From contig NZ_JAJTJP010000001.1 of NCBI RefSeq assembly GCF_021300775.1, positions 124,001 to 188,000 of the forward strand: DNA of 64,000 nucleotides, in the 5' to 3' direction. This document shows positions 10,596 through 18,327 of the stretch, one piece after another (the stretch's first letter is position 1; the number at the start of each line of letters is the position of its first letter). A program made the translations under genes and the position numbers. Source of the DNA: Parvimonas micra (GTDB lineage: Bacteria > Bacillota > Clostridia > Tissierellales > Peptoniphilaceae). The notes below the pieces were generated by a model that had not been told where the DNA came from, did not search any database, and worked only from the letters and a program-made list of their open reading frames with translations.

Positions 10596-10650
10596 ATTCT
10601 ATCTTATGTATTGATAATAATTAGTAAATTTAGAAATAGGAGATTACTAT

Positions 10651-11472
10651 ATGGATAAATTAAAAGTTGGTGCAGTAGTATATGCGCCTAGAGTTACTGT
10701 AATCTGGGGAATAATAGCTGATTTCTTTAAAGAAGAAGGTTTTGAAATCGAACCAGTTTATTATAAAGACTATAGATCTCAAGTAGATGGTCTTATGAAA
10801 GGTGAAATTGATGTAGCTTGGAATTCACCACTTGCTTGGTTAGATGCTTATTTAAGAACAAATGGAAAATCTTTAAATGGATCTATGAGAGATACTGATA
10901 ATGACCGTTCAACTTATTTGGTTGTAAAAAAATCTTCAAATATAAAATCAATTGAAGATTTAAAAGGAAAAACAATTGGTTTTGGAGCTATAGATTCTCC
11001 TCAAGCTAGACTTATCCCAATATATAATTTACATCAACATGGACTTGAATTTGGAAAAGACTATGTTGAAAAAAGATTTGATATAGGTATTGGTCTACAC
11101 GGAGATCATGTTGGTGGAGAATTGGATTCTGCAAAAGCAATGATTAATGGCGAAGTTGACGCAACTTGGATGTTAGATTTAAATTATGAAGCATGGATAC
11201 TTGATGGAACTCTTGATGAAAATCAAGTTGAGATTGTTTATAAAACTCCAAATTTTGATCATTGTATATTTTCAGGAAGACCAGATCTTGAAGTTGAAAG
11301 ATTTGAATTATTTGGTAAAATATTACACAAAATGGATTATAATAATCCTGACCACAAAGAAATGATGGATATGGAAGGTCTAAAAAAATGGGTTGTTGGT
11401 AGAACATCAGGATTTGAACAAATAAAAAATGCCAATGAGTATATAAATTTTTTAGAAACTTTTTATAAGTAG
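10651..11472 (+). CDS. PhnD-like substrate-binding protein without signal peptide
   Basis: A 273-residue protein of type II periplasmic-binding fold, related to phosphonate/phosphate-binding PhnD proteins. Recognisable segments are GEIDVAWNSPLAW and SIEDLKGKTIGFGAIDSPQARLIP. The N-terminus MDKLKVGAVVYAP starts straight into the first beta strand, with no signal peptide or lipobox, so the protein should stay in the cytoplasm. No permease or ATPase lies nearby. A transport role is therefore doubtful; it might be a ligand sensor or an enzyme, with Thi5/NMT1 as precedent for catalysis on this fold. It has a good ribosome binding site (AGGAGATTACT) and sits between the flavoprotein and the MetE-like gene. 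Confidence 0.75.
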   Translation: MDKLKVGAVVYAPRVTVIWGIIADFFKEEGFEIEPVYYKDYRSQVDGLMKGEIDVAWNSPLAWLDAYLRTNGKSLNGSMRDTDNDRSTYLVVKKSSNIKSIEDLKGKTIGFGAIDSPQARLIPIYNLHQHGLEFGKDYVEKRFDIGIGLHGDHVGGELDSAKAMINGEVDATWMLDLNYEAWILDGTLDENQVEIVYKTPNFDHCIFSGRPDLEVERFELFGKILHKMDYNNPDHKEMMDMEGLKKWVVGRTSGFEQIKNANEYINFLETFYK

Positions 11473-11479
11473 GTACGTA

Positions 11480-12661
11480 ATGAAAAAAATTTTTAAACCA
11501 TTTTCAACTTCTCTAATTGGAAGTATGCCTAGAAGTAAAAAAATAATGGCTTTGAATAGAAGATTAAAAATGGATTTGGATTATGAAAAAGAATATGAAG
11601 ATTTAATTAAGACTGAAACTGAAAACTTAGTTAAGCTTCAAGAAAAGTATTCTATAGATTTAATAACTAATGGTGAATTGGCAAGAGATAATTATGTTTC
11701 TTTCGTTGCAGATAGAATTGATGGTGTTGTAATGATGAATATGGGAGATATGCTTGAGTATATAGAAGATAAACAAGCATTTGAACAAATTCTAGAAACA
11801 TTAGATGTTCCATCTGTTAGTATAAAAAATGCAATTTGTAATGGTGTTTTAAAATATAATAAGAGTTTAGTTTCTGACGAAATTAAATTTTTAAAGAAAA
11901 TTACAAACTCACCAGTAAAAGCAACACTTCCAGGGCCTTATTTAATGACTAGATCTATGTGGCTTCCTGCCCTTAGTAAGAAATTCTATAATAGCAAGGA
12001 AGAATTAGGTGAAGATGTAATTAAAATTTTAAAACAAGAAATAGATAATTTAGTACAAGCAGGTGTTGATGTAATTCAATTTGATGAACCTGTATTAACA
12101 GAAGTTGTTTTTTCAGAGGGAAAAACAAGATCCTTTATGTGTGCTGCTCTTTCCGAAAGAAAGGACCCAACTGAAGAATTAAAATTTGCTACTAATTTGA
12201 TAAAAAGTGTTATGGATTACATTAAAGAAAAGGATGTATTAAGTTCACTTCATGTTTGTAGAGGAAATTGGAGTAAAGATGAAAGTATTCTTCTTAGTGG
12301 CCCATATACACCACTTGTTCCACTTTTTGAAGAAACTTCACCAGATATTTTAGCATTAGAATTTTCAACTCCTCGTGCTGGAGAACTAGATTCTTTGTTG
12401 TCTAGTGAAAAAATAAAAGAAAATTCGATTCTTGCTCTTGGAGTTATAAATCCAAGAACTGATATTATTGAGTCTTCTCAGTCAATAATAGAAAAAACAG
12501 AAGAAGCTTTAAAATTTATACCGAAAGAAAAAATTTGGTTAAATCCTGATTGTGGTTTTGCAACTTTTTCAAATAGACCAGTAAGTACATTTGAAATAAT
12601 CGAAAAGAAATTAGAACAATTACAAATAGCTAAGAATGCTTTAAGGGAAAAATATGAGTAG
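11480..12661 (+). CDS. MetE C-terminal-like zinc methyltransferase
   Basis: A 393-residue protein matching the catalytic (C-terminal) domain of cobalamin-independent methionine synthase, without the N-terminal half of full MetE (about 750 residues). All expected zinc ligands can be placed: H258 and C260 in LHVCRGN, E294 in LALEFST and C358 in NPDCGF. The opening SLIGSMPRS and QFDEPVL also match the UROD/MetE barrel. Such core-MetE proteins move methyl groups from folate, corrinoid proteins or small methylated compounds to a thiol. It starts eight bases after the PhnD-like gene and overlaps the OsmC-like gene by eight bases. The natural acceptor is unknown; homocysteine is one candidate. Confidence 0.8.
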   Translation: MKKIFKPFSTSLIGSMPRSKKIMALNRRLKMDLDYEKEYEDLIKTETENLVKLQEKYSIDLITNGELARDNYVSFVADRIDGVVMMNMGDMLEYIEDKQAFEQILETLDVPSVSIKNAICNGVLKYNKSLVSDEIKFLKKITNSPVKATLPGPYLMTRSMWLPALSKKFYNSKEELGEDVIKILKQEIDNLVQAGVDVIQFDEPVLTEVVFSEGKTRSFMCAALSERKDPTEELKFATNLIKSVMDYIKEKDVLSSLHVCRGNWSKDESILLSGPYTPLVPLFEETSPDILALEFSTPRAGELDSLLSSEKIKENSILALGVINPRTDIIESSQSIIEKTEEALKFIPKEKIWLNPDCGFATFSNRPVSTFEIIEKKLEQLQIAKNALREKYE

Positions 12662-13121
12662 TTTATATGAATCATATAATTATGATGTTTCTTATAGAGC
12701 TATTGTAAATTCAAATAATGTTGTAAAAGTTTTTACAGAAAGGGATTATATTGAAGTAAATTCTCAGATAAGTTTTGATATAGAGGATAGTAGTAATACA
12801 TCTTTTAATTATTTTACAAGTTCTATTATTTCGGGAATAATTCATAATCTAATATTTGTTTCAAAAAAATCTAATATAAAATTAGAGGATATTGAAGGGA
12901 AGATTAAAATTAAATTAAAAAATCCCCTTACAGTTTTAGCCGTTAATGGATATACTGAAGAAGCTAAAATTGATAGTTGTGAAATAACTATATATTTATT
13001 TTCAGATCTTGAAGATGATGAATTAGTGGATTTTTGTAAGAAATCTTTGAATAGTTGTTTTATTTATAATACACTCAAAGATGTAATGGATATAAATATA
13101 AAGTTTATTCCAATTTTATAA
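12654..13121 (+). CDS. OsmC-like protein (tentative)
   Basis: A 155-residue acidic protein. A central helix SSIISGIIHNLIFVSKKSNI, followed by a strand-rich part and a late helix CKKSLNSCFIYNTLKD, resembles the OsmC/Ohr fold, in which the late cysteine sits in a CPVxNTL-type motif. C135 fits that second cysteine. The first cysteine, normally in the central helix, is absent (SIISG), so a standard two-cysteine peroxide reductase is unlikely. It overlaps the stop of the MetE-like gene and is the last gene before a strong terminator, so it belongs to the same unit. An unrelated small domain remains possible. Confidence 0.5.
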   Translation: MSSLYESYNYDVSYRAIVNSNNVVKVFTERDYIEVNSQISFDIEDSSNTSFNYFTSSIISGIIHNLIFVSKKSNIKLEDIEGKIKIKLKNPLTVLAVNGYTEEAKIDSCEITIYLFSDLEDDELVDFCKKSLNSCFIYNTLKDVMDINIKFIPIL

Positions 13122-13130
13122 AGTATTATT

Positions 13131-13177
13131 AGACTTCAAATTATTAATGAATAAATTAATAATTTGAAGTCTTTTTT
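13131..13177 (+). terminator. Strong terminator with 18-bp stem
   Basis: Arms 13131-13148 (AGACTTCAAATTATTAAT) and 13155-13172 are perfectly complementary, with loop GAATAA and a T tail to 13177. It ends the flavoprotein-PhnD-MetE-OsmC unit. Confidence 0.88.
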
Positions 13178-13359
13178 ACGTTTATAAATGTTTATAACAC
13201 TATTATATAGTCAAAAAATTATAAAAAAAAATGTATTAAATATAAACTTAGTAATATAGATTTTTTATGAGTTTTTTTATTATATTTTACACAAAAAAGC
13301 ATATATCAAATTAATTTAATATTTATGAAAAACGTTTTTAAAAAATTTCGTTAAAAGTA
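13178..13359. other. Non-coding spacer upstream of ptsH
   Basis: AT-rich spacer with no supported gene. It includes a 12-base palindrome (AAAAACGTTTTT, 13328-13339) that resembles but does not match a catabolite-responsive element. The ptsH promoter follows. Confidence 0.55.
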
Positions 13360-13388
13360 TTGAATTGTTTAAACAATAGTGGTAAAAT
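13360..13388 (+). promoter_or_regulatory. ptsH promoter with embedded palindrome
   Basis: TTGAAT (13360-13365) and TAAAAT (13383-13388) are 17 bases apart, and TGG precedes the -10 box. Between them lies a perfect 14-base palindrome, ATTGTTTAAACAAT (13364-13377). It covers most of the spacer, so a bound protein would block RNA polymerase. Confidence 0.7.
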
Positions 13389-13427
13389 ATATGTGTATTC
13401 AAATATAAAAAACTTAGGAGGCTAATT

Positions 13428-13688
13428 ATGTTAGAAAAAAACGTTATAATAAAGAACGAGACAGGGTTACATGCAAGACCTGCTGCATCTTTGGTTCAAT
13501 TTGTAAAAAAATATGATGAAAGTATTGAAATTATTTTAGATAACAAAGTGGCAGATGCAAAGAGTATTTTTAATGTTATGAGTTTAGGTATTTCTAAAGG
13601 AACAGAAATAACATTAAGAGTAGATGGAGAAAATGAAGAAAAGACTTTAGGGGAAGTTGTTAACTTCATAGAAAATTTAGCTGATTAA
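13428..13688 (+). CDS. ptsH: Phosphocarrier protein HPr
   Basis: An 86-residue HPr, the small carrier that takes phosphate from enzyme I and passes it to sugar-specific EIIA. H15 in GLHARPA is the phosphorylation site. S46 in AKSIFNVMSLGI is the regulatory serine that HPr kinase modifies in Firmicutes, which implies CcpA-type catabolite control in this organism, although neither hprK nor ccpA is in the window. The ATG follows AGGAGG. A terminator separates it from ptsI, so HPr is probably made in excess over enzyme I. Confidence 0.97.
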   Translation: MLEKNVIIKNETGLHARPAASLVQFVKKYDESIEIILDNKVADAKSIFNVMSLGISKGTEITLRVDGENEEKTLGEVVNFIENLAD

Positions 13689-13698
13689 TAATAAATAT

Positions 13699-13723
13699 AG
13701 CTTCTCGTAAGAGAAGCTTTTTT
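13699..13723 (+). terminator. Intercistronic terminator between ptsH and ptsI
   Basis: An eight-base-pair stem AGCTTCTC/GAGAAGCT with loop GTAA and six T residues. Enzyme I starts only 11 bases later without its own visible promoter, so this should be a partial terminator that lowers ptsI expression relative to ptsH. Confidence 0.8.
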
Positions 13724-13734
13724 GGTGGAGTATT

Positions 13735-15399
13735 ATGAAAATTTATAATGGTTTTTCCGTTTCCAACGGAGTTGCATATGGTAATGCTGTCACGATATTT
13801 TATGATAAAAATATCATTAGAGAAAAAATTTCTGACAGTGAAAAAGAAAAAGAAATAATTAGATTTGAAGATTTATTTTCTAGTTACTTAGAACAAGATA
13901 GAATAAAGTCCAATGACAAAAAATTAGAAAATTTATTAAATGTACATGTTGAGTTAATTGATGACCCGTTTTTAAAGGAAAGTATTAAAAATAAAATATT
14001 AAATGAAAATAAATCATTGGAAAAAGCTATAGAAGAAACTTTTTCTCATATTTGTTATGAGTTAAATAATCTAGATTCTGATTATATGAGAGATAGGATT
14101 TATGATTATATTTCAATTCAAGAAGAATTTATTAGAACTTTAACTTCTGTAGAGGAGGTTAAAATATATGAAAATAAATTTGTATTATTTACAGAAAATC
14201 TATCTCCTAAGATAATTGATAAATATAAGGAACAACTTATTGGAATAGTTTCAAAAAATGGTGGAAAAACATCACATGCATCTTTGTATGCAAAAAATTT
14301 ACAAATTCCATATATTATTTGTGATACTTTAGATTTTCAAGAATTAAAGGATAAAAAATTTGACTGTATTTTAGATTGTAATCAAGAAAAATTATATTTA
14401 AGTCCTAATAAGGAAATAATTGAATCTTATAAGAAAATATTAAAATCTTCTCAAAAAGAATTTTTAGATGAGAATATAGTAAGGACAAAAAATAATAGAT
14501 TTATAAGAGTTTGTAGTAATATTTCAAGTGTTGAAGAGTATGAAATTTCTCTTAGTAATGGAACTGATGGATGTGGCTTATTTAGGACTGAATTTTTGTA
14601 TATGTCATCTGAAGCACCAACTGAAGAATATCAGTTTAATTCATTTAAAAAAATAGCAGAAGTATCTGATAAGCCTATAATAGTAAGAACTTTTGATATT
14701 GGTGCGGATAAAAAATCAATGTTCTTTAAGCTTGATGAAGAAAAGAATCCGTTTTTAGGACTTCGAGGATTTAGAATTTATAAAGAATTTCATAAGGAAC
14801 TTAGAAAACATCTAAGGGCAATTCTTAGAGCGTCAGCATTTGGTAATATAAAAATTATGATCCCAATGATTACTACATTAGAAGAGCTTTTATGGATTAA
14901 AAATGAGATATCTAAGATAAAAGACGAATTAAGAGAAGATAGAATAGATTTTGATGAAAATATTGAATTTGGAATTATGATTGAAACACCAGCATCAGTT
15001 CTTCTTTTTGACATTTTAGTTAAAGAGGTTGATTTTGTAAGTATTGGAACTAATGACTTAGTGCAATATACACTTGCTTGTGATAGAGAAAATTCGAAGA
15101 TGCAACTTCTTTACGATTGTTATAATCCAGCTGTTATTCGTTCAATTCATCGTGTTGTTGATATTGCTCATAGAAATGGAAAAATCGTATCAATGTGTGG
15201 TAATTTTGCCAGTGAGTTAGACGCCGTTGAGCTTTTAATATTATTAGGAATTGATGAATTTAGTGTTACAAATGATGTTTTACAAAAGATAAAGAAAAGG
15301 ATAAAATTATTTGATCAAAATAATTATCTAGACTTTTTTGATAATATAAATAAGTTTAAAACGGGTCGTTCAGTGATTAATTATTTTGATAATAAATAA
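13735..15399 (+). CDS. ptsI: PTS enzyme I (phosphoenolpyruvate-protein phosphotransferase)
   Basis: A 554-residue enzyme I, which moves phosphate from PEP to HPr. The phosphohistidine is H181 in GGKTSHASLYAK. The C-terminal PEP-binding barrel shows GLFRTEFLYM, GLRGFRIY, MIPMITTLEEL, SIGTNDLVQY and the catalytic cysteine in SMCGNFASE. The N-terminal half is less conserved than usual, and the protein is slightly short (about 570 is typical). It starts with GGTGGAG just upstream, right after the terminator-like hairpin. Confidence 0.95.
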   Translation: MKIYNGFSVSNGVAYGNAVTIFYDKNIIREKISDSEKEKEIIRFEDLFSSYLEQDRIKSNDKKLENLLNVHVELIDDPFLKESIKNKILNENKSLEKAIEETFSHICYELNNLDSDYMRDRIYDYISIQEEFIRTLTSVEEVKIYENKFVLFTENLSPKIIDKYKEQLIGIVSKNGGKTSHASLYAKNLQIPYIICDTLDFQELKDKKFDCILDCNQEKLYLSPNKEIIESYKKILKSSQKEFLDENIVRTKNNRFIRVCSNISSVEEYEISLSNGTDGCGLFRTEFLYMSSEAPTEEYQFNSFKKIAEVSDKPIIVRTFDIGADKKSMFFKLDEEKNPFLGLRGFRIYKEFHKELRKHLRAILRASAFGNIKIMIPMITTLEELLWIKNEISKIKDELREDRIDFDENIEFGIMIETPASVLLFDILVKEVDFVSIGTNDLVQYTLACDRENSKMQLLYDCYNPAVIRSIHRVVDIAHRNGKIVSMCGNFASELDAVELLILLGIDEFSVTNDVLQKIKKRIKLFDQNNYLDFFDNINKFKTGRSVINYFDNK

Positions 15400-15487
15400 A
15401 AAAATCACCAAATGTTAACTTTTTGTAATATTATTGTAATTATTTTGTAACTTTTTTTGCTTTTTTAACTACATTTTATAAATTTTG

Positions 15488-15496
15488 TGTTATAAT
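15488..15496 (+). promoter_or_regulatory. Extended -10 promoter of ftsEX
   Basis: TG-T-TATAAT, the same extended -10 seen before the flavoprotein operon, with no good -35. It lies about 40 bases before the ftsE start. No convincing terminator was found between ptsI and here, so some read-through is possible. Confidence 0.6.
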
Positions 15497-15535
15497 ATTA
15501 CTGATCATTATTAAAAAATTAAATGAGGTGATATT

Positions 15536-16225
15536 TTGTTAGAATTTATAGAAGTAAATAAAATATATAATAATGACGTTTGCGCTTTGAAGGATCTTAG
15601 CTTCAGAGTTGAAGACGGAGAGTTTATTTTTTTAATAGGAGCTAGTGGTGCTGGGAAGACAAGTATTATAAAGATGCTCTTAAGAGAAATTAAACCATCA
15701 TCAGGGGAAATAATAGTTGATAATGTTAATATAGTTAAGTTAAGAAATAGAAAAATACCTGAGTTAAGAAAGACAATGGGAGTTGTTTTTCAAGATTTTA
15801 GGTTATTAGAAGGAAAGACTGTTTTTGATAATATAAAATATCCACTTCAAATTTTAGGAGTTTCAAAAAAAGAAATAACTAGAAGAGTTAATGAGATTTT
15901 AGAATTGGTTGGCTTGTCAGATAGAGCAAGTTCTTTTCCAAATCAATTGTCAGGTGGAGAACAACAAAGGATTTGTATTGCAAGAGCTTTAGTAAATAGA
16001 CCAAAATATTTAATAGCTGATGAACCTACAGGTAACTTAGATCCGAATACTTCAGAAGATATTATGAAGCTACTATTGGATGTTAATGCTAAAGGTACTA
16101 CAGTTATTGTTTCAACTCATGATAAGGATATAGTTAATAAACTTAAAAAGAGAGTAATTTGTATGGATCATGGGGAAATGATTAATGATGAAGAACGTGG
16201 AGGTTATTTCGATGAGTTCAATTAG
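15536..16225 (+). CDS. ftsE: Cell division ATP-binding protein FtsE
   Basis: A 229-residue ABC ATPase of the FtsE group. Motifs are Walker A GASGAGKTS, VVFQDFRLL, signature LSGGEQQR, Walker B LIADEPTGNLD and STHD. It uses a TTG start, since GAGGTGAT lies just before TTG-TTA-GAA and no ATG fits better. With FtsX it forms the membrane complex that transmits ATP hydrolysis to a periplasmic or wall-facing hydrolase. The coding end overlaps ftsX by 14 bases, and the likely hydrolase partner follows ftsX. Confidence 0.96.
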   Translation: MLEFIEVNKIYNNDVCALKDLSFRVEDGEFIFLIGASGAGKTSIIKMLLREIKPSSGEIIVDNVNIVKLRNRKIPELRKTMGVVFQDFRLLEGKTVFDNIKYPLQILGVSKKEITRRVNEILELVGLSDRASSFPNQLSGGEQQRICIARALVNRPKYLIADEPTGNLDPNTSEDIMKLLLDVNAKGTTVIVSTHDKDIVNKLKKRVICMDHGEMINDEERGGYFDEFN

Positions 16226-17108
16226 AAGATTTTTTTCTGCAATAGGAGAAGGCTTAGTTGGTCTATGGAGAAATATATCCATGGGTATTGCATCAATAGT
16301 ATCTATTTGCTCAATGCTTTTAATTCTAGGTGGAATTACTTTTGGTGTTTTTGTTGCTAATAATATTGTAGAAGACATGAAAACAAAAGTTGACCAAATA
16401 GATGTTATTTTAGAGCCTGAAGTAAGTACAGATAGAGTTGCAAAGATTAAAGAAGAATTATTAAAAATAGAAAATGTAAAAGAAGTACATTACGTTTCAA
16501 AAGAACAAGCTCTTTCAAAGATGAAAGAACAATGGAAAGAAAATTCATTCTTATTAGATGGAATGGAATCAGCTCTTCCAGAAAGTTTTGAATTAAAAGT
16601 TGAAAATATTGAAAATTCAAATACTGTAGCATCAAATATTAATAATATTAAAGATGTTGAAAAAGTTGTATACTATAAAGATATAGTTGATAAGATAACA
16701 AAAATGTCTCAAATTGTTAAATATGTAGGTATTTCATTGGTAGGCGTATTGTTGCTAGTAAGTTTCTTTATAATGTCAATAACAATAAAACTTACAGTTA
16801 TTGCCAGAAGAAAAGAAATAAGTATAAAGAAGTATATTGGAGCAACGAATATGAGTATAACGGGTCCGTTTATTGTAGAAGGTATGTTGCTTGGGATAAT
16901 AGGTGCTGGAATATCTTTTACAATGATATTCTTTGCATATAGTTATGTTTATGATAGTTTTGCTTGGGGAGTAAATAATTTAGTTTCTAATTATTTATTA
17001 CCAGTTAATGTTTTTGGCACATATGTAGCAATTGCATATTTTGGAATAGGTATAGGAATTGGAGTTTTAGCATCAATATTCTCAAGTAGAAAGTATATGA
17101 AGGTTTAG
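16212..17108 (+). CDS. ftsX: Cell division protein FtsX
   Basis: A 298-residue permease-like partner of FtsE. The start at 16212 (MSSIRRFFSAIGEG) has GGAGG eight bases upstream; the longer frame from 16185 has no such site. A first membrane segment (residues about 22-45) is followed by an external domain of about 110 residues, then three membrane segments, the normal FtsX topology. The external domain is where FtsX contacts wall hydrolases such as PcsB or CwlO, and the next gene encodes such a protein. Confidence 0.95.
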   Translation: MSSIRRFFSAIGEGLVGLWRNISMGIASIVSICSMLLILGGITFGVFVANNIVEDMKTKVDQIDVILEPEVSTDRVAKIKEELLKIENVKEVHYVSKEQALSKMKEQWKENSFLLDGMESALPESFELKVENIENSNTVASNINNIKDVEKVVYYKDIVDKITKMSQIVKYVGISLVGVLLLVSFFIMSITIKLTVIARRKEISIKKYIGATNMSITGPFIVEGMLLGIIGAGISFTMIFFAYSYVYDSFAWGVNNLVSNYLLPVNVFGTYVAIAYFGIGIGIGVLASIFSSRKYMKV

Positions 17109-17118
17109 GTGGTTGTTT

Positions 17119-18315
17119 ATGAAAAAAAGAAGATTTTTAGCATTTGTATTGCTATTTTCTATGTTTGGTTCAGGTGTAATTTCTTATGCCGATAAAGTTG
17201 ATGATCTAAAGAAAGAAAAACAAAATCAAGAACAAAATCTAGAAAACAAAAAGAAATCAATCAATGATATGACAACTCAAAAAGATGCTGCATTTAAGGA
17301 GATTGTTGAAAAACAAAAAATTATTGATCAATTAGATAAAGATCTTACAGTATTAGAGGACGCAATTAATAAACTATCTGAAGAAATTCAAGCTTCTAAA
17401 GAAAAAATTACAATTTTAGAAGAAAGAATTAAAGAAAAACAAGAACTTTTTAAGAAAAGAGTTCGTGTTATGTATGGAAATAAAGATTTAAATTCAATTG
17501 AAGTATTATTTTCTTCATCAAATATTAGAGATTTCATTTCAAGATATTTTATGATGCAATCAATTGCTGATTATGATAAAAAACTAATTACTAGTTTAAA
17601 AAATGATAAAATTGCTTTAGAAAAAGAAAAAGCACAACTTGAAGCTAGAAAAGAAGAAAAAGTAGCTAAGAAAAAAGAAATGGAAGTTAAGTACCAAGCT
17701 TATTCTGAAGAAGTTGAAAAGAATAAACAACGTATTGCAAAATTGGAAGAAAGTATTGAATATACTAAATCTGAAATTGACCAATTACAAAGTAAAGTTA
17801 AGAGCTTAGACGCGAATATTAGTTTTGAAGAAAAAGTTAAAGCTGATATTTTAAGAAGTATGAATGAAAAGAAAATCCAAAAAGAAATAGACGAAGGTAA
17901 GATAACTTCTCGTCCTTCAAACGGAGAAATGGCTTGGCCATTAAGTGGATACTATAGAATTTCAAGTCCATTTGGATGGAGAAATGCACCGATAGGAAGC
18001 GGTGGAGAAAGACATAGAGGAATTGATATTCCAGCACCACCAGGAACACCTGTTTATTCAGCTACAGACGGAGAAGTAATATCTTCAGGTTGGAATGGAA
18101 GTTATGGGAATGCTGTTATGATTAAATATACAAATAATATAGTAATTGTATATGGTCATAATTCTAGCTTAGTTGTTAGAGCTGGGCAAAAAGTAAGTAA
18201 GGGACAAGTTATCTCTTTAGTTGGTTCTACAGGAAATTCAACAGGACCACATTTACATTTTGAAGTTAGATATAATGGCTCACCAGTAGATCCTCTAAAA
18301 TATTTGAATCACTAG
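17119..18315 (+). CDS. Secreted coiled-coil M23 murein hydrolase (EnvC/PcsB-like role)
   Basis: A 398-residue exported protein. The start is the ATG at 17119 after AGGTGG; the TTG at 17113 lies too close to that site. A signal peptide (KKRRFLAFVLLFSMFGSGVISYA) leads into about 220 residues of charged coiled coil in two helical blocks and a C-terminal LytM/M23 domain. Zinc and catalytic residues are visible in HRGIDIPAP and GPHLHFEV, with GHNSSL between them, so the endopeptidase appears active rather than degenerate as in EnvC. Position next to ftsEX and the coiled-coil layout suggest it is activated by FtsX during septal splitting. Confidence 0.9.
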   Translation: MKKRRFLAFVLLFSMFGSGVISYADKVDDLKKEKQNQEQNLENKKKSINDMTTQKDAAFKEIVEKQKIIDQLDKDLTVLEDAINKLSEEIQASKEKITILEERIKEKQELFKKRVRVMYGNKDLNSIEVLFSSSNIRDFISRYFMMQSIADYDKKLITSLKNDKIALEKEKAQLEARKEEKVAKKKEMEVKYQAYSEEVEKNKQRIAKLEESIEYTKSEIDQLQSKVKSLDANISFEEKVKADILRSMNEKKIQKEIDEGKITSRPSNGEMAWPLSGYYRISSPFGWRNAPIGSGGERHRGIDIPAPPGTPVYSATDGEVISSGWNGSYGNAVMIKYTNNIVIVYGHNSSLVVRAGQKVSKGQVISLVGSTGNSTGPHLHFEVRYNGSPVDPLKYLNH

Positions 18316-18327
18316 GAGTAATAATAT

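Noticed and set aside
13325-13340. Possible CcpA catabolite-responsive element before ptsH
   Set aside because: The sequence around AAAAACGTTTTT has one base too many between the TG and CG positions compared with the cre consensus, so it fails the spacing.
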